A DNA stretch of 28,029 nucleotides from UBA6168 sp964442355 (GTDB taxonomy: Bacteria; Bacteroidota; Bacteroidia; Chitinophagales; Saprospiraceae), in NCBI GenBank assembly GCA_964442355.1, contig CAYTZS010000049.1, forward strand, positions 1 to 28,029, read 5' to 3'. The notes under the pieces are model-generated. The model was not told the DNA's origin and did no database searches. It worked only from the letters and a program-made list of their open reading frames with translations. The position numbers were made by a program, and so were the translations under genes. This document shows, piece after piece, positions 23,805-28,029 of this stretch (its first letter is position 1; the number at the start of each line of letters is the position of its first letter).

Positions 23805-24428
23805 ATGACCGACTTAATCGAGAAAATTGAACAACGCCTGAATGCACCACTGCCGGGCATGGACGCACATTTGCGCATGGCGCACATCACCCGCCGTCAC
23901 TACATGGATGCACCCACCGGAGCAAAACAAGCGGCGGTGCTGATGACTTTGTTTCCAAAAAATGAGGAGTGGCATATTGTGCTTATCGAGCGGAATGCAA
24001 ACGACCGTGACCAGCATGCTGGACAGCTTGGGTTCCCCGGTGGAAAAGCAGAGCCTTCTGACGGCACCATGCTTGCCACCGCACTGCGGGAGACGGAAGA
24101 AGAGGTGGGGATTTCGAGGGAGCAGGTCAAAATTTTGGGCAACCTGACGGGTATCTACATCCCAGTCAGCAATTTTCAAGTACATCCGTTTTTGGGATAC
24201 CTGAATGCCCAACCTGCGTACCAACTGCAAGCATCGGAGGTGAACGATGTCTTGGAAGTACCGCTGTCGCATTTTCAGCTGCCAGGCACCAGACGGGTTA
24301 CGGACATCCGCATCAATGCACAAATCACGCTGAAAAACGTGCCGTACTTCGACCTGCATGGTCAGGTTCTTTGGGGCGCTACGGCCATGATGCTCAACGA
24401 GCTGCTGGAAATAATAGGCGCCGATTGA
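23805..24428 (+). CDS. Nudix hydrolase, CoA pyrophosphatase type
   Basis: A 207-residue soluble Nudix protein. It shows HAGQLGFPGGKAEPSDGT at 71-88 and RETEEEVGI at 95-103; the latter is the metal-binding Nudix helix. The HAGQ-FPGGK signature preceding the box is typical of CoA pyrophosphatases (NudL/YeaB type), which cleave CoA and derivatives to 3',5'-ADP and 4'-phosphopantetheine. The N-terminus (MTDLIEKIEQRLNAPLPG) and length match that group. The start ATG at 23805 lies after an A-rich leader. The substrate is assigned from the family signature, not proven. A gap of 145 nt separates it from the next gene. Confidence 0.85.
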   Translation: MTDLIEKIEQRLNAPLPGMDAHLRMAHITRRHYMDAPTGAKQAAVLMTLFPKNEEWHIVLIERNANDRDQHAGQLGFPGGKAEPSDGTMLATALRETEEEVGISREQVKILGNLTGIYIPVSNFQVHPFLGYLNAQPAYQLQASEVNDVLEVPLSHFQLPGTRRVTDIRINAQITLKNVPYFDLHGQVLWGATAMMLNELLEIIGAD

Positions 24429-24512
24429 ACCCGTTTGTCTATTATTTACTTCAACCCATCCCCATTTCTTGTAGCTACCGCATTTTTCGAGTCAATGGAG
24501 CAAACAAGACGG

Positions 24513-24520
24513 TACTTTTG
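24513..24520 (+). promoter_or_regulatory. -7 box upstream of the 154-residue membrane protein gene
   Basis: TACTTTTG matches TAnnTTTG exactly, 53 nt before the ATG at 24574. The -33 region has a T-rich stretch (24482-24487) but no clean TTG, so this is a moderate call. It suggests the membrane protein has its own promoter rather than depending only on the Nudix gene. Confidence 0.5.
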
Positions 24521-24573
24521 GCAGTTGTATCGTCGTAAAGATTGACAGGACTTCAAACATTTATTATCAGAAA

Positions 24574-25038
24574 ATGACGAATTATCGCAAAACAACTGGG
24601 TTCAGATTCGACGGCATCACAGGTATGCTGATTCTCGTTGGCTTCTTGGTGGCTATGTACTTCATCGTCAAATACACCTTAATAGCCCTGACAGTGGCAG
24701 CCCCCTTGTTGTTGATTGCTACGCTGATTATTGACCGCTCCGTGGTGTTCAATTATATAAAATGGATAGGTAGCACCCTGAAAACCAATCCATTGCTGGG
24801 CATTGGCGCCATCTTGTTCACGATTTTTGGTTACACACTGGTTTTCCCATTTTTGTTTGCGAAAGCACTTTTGAAAAAGAAATTCAAACAGGCCCGTCAG
24901 GAGTATGAAAACGAGCACCAAGGTGAGTTGATTGACTTTGAAGAGCTCGAAACTAAGCCAAAGAACGAAAAGCCCCTTGAGCTTCCGCAACTGAAAAAAC
25001 AAGCCAAAGGCAGCGAGTACGACCAGTTGTTTGAGTGA
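24574..25038 (+). CDS. Small integral membrane protein of unknown function
   Basis: The 154-residue protein has a short cytoplasmic-looking N-terminus (MTNYRKTTGFRFD), a long hydrophobic stretch at about 17-52 that probably forms two helices, and a further helix at about 72-96 (LLGIGAILFTIFGYTLVFPF). A charged tail of about 55 residues rich in Lys and Glu follows (KKKFKQARQEYENEH ... EELETKPKNEK). No catalytic motif or known domain is recognised. The gene ends before a strong convergent terminator. Confidence 0.8.
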   Translation: MTNYRKTTGFRFDGITGMLILVGFLVAMYFIVKYTLIALTVAAPLLLIATLIIDRSVVFNYIKWIGSTLKTNPLLGIGAILFTIFGYTLVFPFLFAKALLKKKFKQARQEYENEHQGELIDFEELETKPKNEKPLELPQLKKQAKGSEYDQLFE

Positions 25039-25065
25039 AATCGCAACTCACAACAACGTTATCCT

Positions 25066-25113
25066 AACATAGAAAGGGGCGGTTTTGACATCAAAACCGC
25101 CCCTTTCTATGTT
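25066..25113. terminator. Bidirectional terminator between convergent genes
   Basis: A perfect 21-bp stem (25066-25086 with 25093-25113) closes a 6-nt loop. Its core is aaaggggcggtttt and its complement. It lies between the stops of the small membrane protein (25038) and the PorE-like protein (25145). Long T runs are absent outside the stem, but its stability and position support termination for both. Confidence 0.88.
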
Positions 25114-25144
25114 GCTTCGAGCAAATCTCCAGTAAACGCTGCGC

Positions 25145-27232
25145 TTACTGGTTGCTGATTGTAGCAATGCGCTCACCATCTTTGTACTCAACGATGAAGG
25201 CATCTCCAAAATCCTTCATGCCACGGATGCTGGGCAGGTCGGCTTGGGCTTCCTCAAGGGTGGCGTAGTCGGCCACCAAGACCCGGTAGAGCTTGCGGTC
25301 AGCAAAAAACTCCTTGTCAATGCGGCGCATATTTTTCACGTTTTTAAAGCGTGAATGGTTCATGTCCACGCTCTTCAACGCAATGATCTGGATTTTGTAG
25401 TACGTACCCGTGGTCAAAGGTGCTGCATTGGCCGCTTTGTTGACTTCGGGTTTTGGTTTGGCCGTGGTAGCCATCTCTTTCTTCGGTGCTTCCGGTTTTG
25501 CGACTTCCTTTTTTGGAGCCGCCTCTTTTTTCGGAGCTTCTGGTTTTACCACTTCTTTTACGGGCTCTTCCTCTGTTTCTTTAGCAGCTATTCTTTTAGC
25601 GTCTTCCTTCTCTGCGCCACTTTCGTCACCGCCACCAACGCCGTAAGGCTCCATGTAAAGTGGTGCGCCGAAGTCGGTGTAGTTGTTATAATCGTTGCTA
25701 TCGAAATCATAAGAAGCCATGAAGAAGCCGTCTTTCGAAGCTTCCAACACGTACTTGCGGGAAGGCTCTACAGGAAAATCGTAGTGGCCATTGTTGGAGA
25801 CAATTTTCTTCACAAACTTGCGCTGCCCATTGTTGTCAATCTCGTAGAGGGCTACCTCCACCTCTTCCAGCATTTCACGGGAAGCCTTGCTGAACACTTC
25901 GCCAGTTGCCACATACTGTACCACAGGCGTTTCGTAGCTGAAGCCAAAGATGTCTTCATCGGTAGTGTTGACCTTCTCCATGCCGTAGTTGCGGTTGGAG
26001 ACGATGAAGCCACCCTTGCCCGAAGGTGTTTTCACGAAAGAGAAATCGTCGGAAGGCGAGTTGAGGGGCGTACCCACGTTCTCAGCAGTTTGCCACTGCG
26101 ACTTAGAGCCTTTTGTTTTCAAAATGTCGAAACCGCCTATTGACACCGAACCGTTGGAGGCGAAATACAGGATGCCCTCAATTTTGTCATAAAATGGCGT
26201 GATTTCATCGCCCTTCGTGTTGATGCGGGAGCCAGCGTTGATGGGCAGTGTGAAGTCGTTGGCATTGCTGCTGATTTCACGAGTAGTGTACCAAATGTCC
26301 ATGCCGCCCATGCCGCCATTGCGGTTGGAAGCAAAGTACAGGATTTCAGTATTGCCGTCCAGAATTACGTTCGGCTGCGTGGTGGTAACATTCTTCTCGT
26401 TGATGTACTCAGGCAGGCGCTCTGGTGTCGTCCAGGTTTTGCCCACCCGACGGGTCACGTAAATCTCGCAGTGAGTGGTTAGGCCGCCCCATTTTTCTTC
26501 CGACTTGCAGATGGTGAAGTAAAAACGGCTGGCATCCGGTGTGAGTGAACCGTTGCAAAAATGGTCACCCTCGATGACCGGAAAGTTGTCAATCGGCGAA
26601 GATTTGCCCCAGTCAGTGCCAGCAGAGCGGATGGTACGGTAAATTTCAGCACGTTTTGCCATTGTGGAGGAAAAATAGAGCGCCTCATCGCTGAATGGGA
26701 TGGGGCCAAACTCCGTTTCCGGCGTATTGACATTGCTACTGAGGTGCTCTAGTACGATGTTTGGGTCGTCGCCTTTGATGGCAAACTGAGCAGCCAGCTC
26801 GCAGCCACGCAGTTCTGTCTGCACGAGCTGTGTGACGGTTGCCTTGTCAACACCGTTGTAGTTGCCCAAAAAACTGACCAACTCGCTGCTGGCAGTCTCG
26901 TGCTCACCGTTCTGCTTCAGGCACTTAGCATAGCGTAGGCCAATGAGTGGGTATGTGGCGTTGTCGTCTTTCACATTTTTCCAGGCATCAGCGGCATTGC
27001 GGTAGTCACGAATGGTGAAAAAGCACTCGCCCGCCTTGTAGGCAAGCTCTTTTTTCTTCGTTTTTTGCTTGAAAGCTGCCCGATAGTGCTCGCCTGCATC
27101 AGCGTATTGGGCTTTGGCGTAAAGCTCATCGGCGAGCTTGACGTGTTTCTTCCAGCTAAGTTTGTCCTGAGCTTGCACGTTGAATGCCATCAGGACGGCT
27201 GCGAAAACGAATAAGATGATGGGATTTTTCAT
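25145..27232 (-). CDS. TPR-PD40 envelope protein with C-terminal SPOR domain, PorE-like
   Basis: This 695-residue exported protein starts with a signal peptide (residues 1-22, ending VQAQ). TPR helices lie at about 28-150. A PD40/WD40-like beta-propeller follows at about 165-430, marked by repeated (L/R)YFxS motifs such as ILYFASNRNGGMGGMDIWYT. A carboxypeptidase-regulatory-like beta domain lies at about 438-505 (ATGEVFSKASREMLEEV...). A Lys/Pro/Glu/Ala-rich linker spans about 535-605, and a SPOR domain about 608-690 (YYKIQIIALKSV ... LYRVLVADYATLEEA). The first three parts match PorE, a T9SS component, but PorE ends in an OmpA-type peptidoglycan-binding domain. Here SPOR, which binds denuded glycan strands, takes that place. 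An envelope or T9SS role is inferred. It is monocistronic. Confidence 0.85.
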   Translation of the reverse strand: MKNPIILFVFAAVLMAFNVQAQDKLSWKKHVKLADELYAKAQYADAGEHYRAAFKQKTKKKELAYKAGECFFTIRDYRNAADAWKNVKDDNATYPLIGLRYAKCLKQNGEHETASSELVSFLGNYNGVDKATVTQLVQTELRGCELAAQFAIKGDDPNIVLEHLSSNVNTPETEFGPIPFSDEALYFSSTMAKRAEIYRTIRSAGTDWGKSSPIDNFPVIEGDHFCNGSLTPDASRFYFTICKSEEKWGGLTTHCEIYVTRRVGKTWTTPERLPEYINEKNVTTTQPNVILDGNTEILYFASNRNGGMGGMDIWYTTREISSNANDFTLPINAGSRINTKGDEITPFYDKIEGILYFASNGSVSIGGFDILKTKGSKSQWQTAENVGTPLNSPSDDFSFVKTPSGKGGFIVSNRNYGMEKVNTTDEDIFGFSYETPVVQYVATGEVFSKASREMLEEVEVALYEIDNNGQRKFVKKIVSNNGHYDFPVEPSRKYVLEASKDGFFMASYDFDSNDYNNYTDFGAPLYMEPYGVGGGDESGAEKEDAKRIAAKETEEEPVKEVVKPEAPKKEAAPKKEVAKPEAPKKEMATTAKPKPEVNKAANAAPLTTGTYYKIQIIALKSVDMNHSRFKNVKNMRRIDKEFFADRKLYRVLVADYATLEEAQADLPSIRGMKDFGDAFIVEYKDGERIATISNQ

Positions 27233-27330
27233 GATTGTTGTTTTGGAAATACTTTGCTCAAGTAAATGGTTGATAATAAGCTTTTTATGACGAGAGCGGT
27301 TGATTCACAAAATCCACACACCTCGTTTTT

Positions 27331-27915
27331 TCAATTTGTACTTTCCGTCCTCAACAGGAGCTTCTCGATGACTTCTGGAAAGTGTCGGTGCTCCAACTGG
27401 TGAATGTTTTGAGCGATGTCTTCTGGCGTATCGGTTTCGCTGACCGGACATTTTACCTGAAAAACGATATCGCCGTCGTCGTAGTGCTCATTTACGAAGT
27501 GGATGGTGATGCCAGTTTCAGTCTCCCCAGCTTTTTTCACCGCTTCGTGCACTCGCATTCCGTACATGCCTTTTCCACCGTACTTGGGCAGCAATGCAGG
27601 GTGAATGTTGACCATGCGGCCCTCAAAGGCTCGTACTAGGTACGTTGGCACCAACCACAAAAAACCAGCCAATACCACAAAACTGATAGAAAATTCATTA
27701 AATATTTTTAAAATATCTTCAGTTTGGTAGAAACTAGTCCGGTTGATGACCACCGTGGGGATGCCATTTTCACGAGCCATCTCCAATACAGGCGCATCAG
27801 CCCTGTTCGAAACTATTAGGCTTACGCTAATATAATGGTTATGTTTGAAGTGTTCGACGATTTTTTTCGCATTGGAGCCTGTGCCAGAGGCGAAAATAGC
27901 GACATGGTGTTGCAT
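27331..27915 (-). CDS. purN: Phosphoribosylglycinamide formyltransferase (PurN)
   Basis: The 194-residue enzyme transfers a formyl group from 10-formyl-THF to GAR in purine synthesis (third step). Seen are the N-terminal FASGTGSNAKKI (phosphate binding), the catalytic NIHPALLPKYGGKGMYG with Asn and His, and HYDDGDIVFQ with the catalytic Asp. Length is usual. Start ATG at 27915 is the only reasonable one. It lies about 100 nt upstream of, and on the same strand as, the SPOR protein gene. The region to its right is probably the promoter zone for a divergent gene outside the window. Confidence 0.96.
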   Translation of the reverse strand: MQHHVAIFASGTGSNAKKIVEHFKHNHYISVSLIVSNRADAPVLEMARENGIPTVVINRTSFYQTEDILKIFNEFSISFVVLAGFLWLVPTYLVRAFEGRMVNIHPALLPKYGGKGMYGMRVHEAVKKAGETETGITIHFVNEHYDDGDIVFQVKCPVSETDTPEDIAQNIHQLEHRHFPEVIEKLLLRTESTN

Positions 27916-28029
27916 AAAAGACGGATAACTCCCGCTTGACGAATCCAGAAAATTGCGCCAGACGGATTATTTAAGAACTGACATTACGCACCCCTAAAAA
28001 CTTTGAAAAGCAAGTTCATTGACAGTATG
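27916..28029. other. Intergenic region at the right edge
   Basis: These 114 bases should contain the purN promoter and, on the plus strand, the leader of a gene whose ATG may be the last three bases (28027-28029). An AAACTTTG sequence at about 27998-28005, one base from TAnnTTTG, is a plausible -7 box for it. In many Bacteroidota a divergent neighbour of purN is acpP, but nothing of the coding sequence is visible. Confidence 0.3.

Noticed and set aside
27998..28029. Start of acpP at the right edge
   Set aside because: Only an ATG is visible, so the gene cannot be supported; mentioned only as a likely neighbour from general synteny.

Overview
The window comes from a Bacteroidota chromosome, most likely a Saprospiria-like or related gliding/T9SS lineage at about 50% GC. 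The evidence is a 2085-residue secreted peptidase with SprB repeats and a type IX secretion (T9SS) C-terminal tail, a PorE-like TPR/PD40 envelope protein, an EF-G2 of the Bacteroides type, Bacteroidota-type promoters (TAnnTTTG -7 boxes) and weak Shine-Dalgarno signals. No phage, insertion sequence, CRISPR array or integration site was found.

Layout. 1-2405: the tail of a possible TonB-like gene, then a FecA-like TonB-dependent receptor and a hairpin. 2783-9095: the giant metallopeptidase/adhesin and its terminator. 9148-14626 (minus strand): an operon for a modified surface glycan, in transcription order CDP-glucose 4,6-dehydratase, sugar 3,5-epimerase-like cupin, membrane-anchored SGNH hydrolase, O-carbamoyltransferase, a 49-residue DUF5989/SxtK-like protein and an SxtJ-like membrane protein. 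The last three resemble the carbamoylation trio sxtI/sxtK/sxtJ. 14737-15803: two small membrane-anchored proteins of unknown function. 15864-17756 (minus): a long-form PurF. 17877-21011 (plus): an unknown small protein, a soluble hybrid histidine kinase (REC-PAS-PAS-HK-REC) and a separate HPt protein. 21106-21176: tRNA-Gln(UUG). 21260-23389 (minus): EF-G2 without the catalytic His. 23805-25038 (plus): a CoA-type Nudix hydrolase and a small membrane protein. 25145-27232 (minus): a TPR-PD40-SPOR envelope protein. 27331-27915 (minus): PurN.

The most unusual feature is the architecture of the carbamoylation operon. The 3' end of each of its last four genes carries a long stem-loop built from short tandem units that reappear inverted. 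The unit differs at each place: 8, 9, about 10-14 and 21 nt. One of these stem-loops is read through and forms the C-terminal tail of the SGNH protein.

Together the genes suggest a bacterium that invests in its surface: a T9SS-exported adhesive protease, a carbamoylated glycan containing 6-deoxy or similar sugars, and a peptidoglycan-linked envelope protein. Purine synthesis, translation and signalling genes lie between these blocks. Functions are assigned from remembered family motifs; no database search was run.
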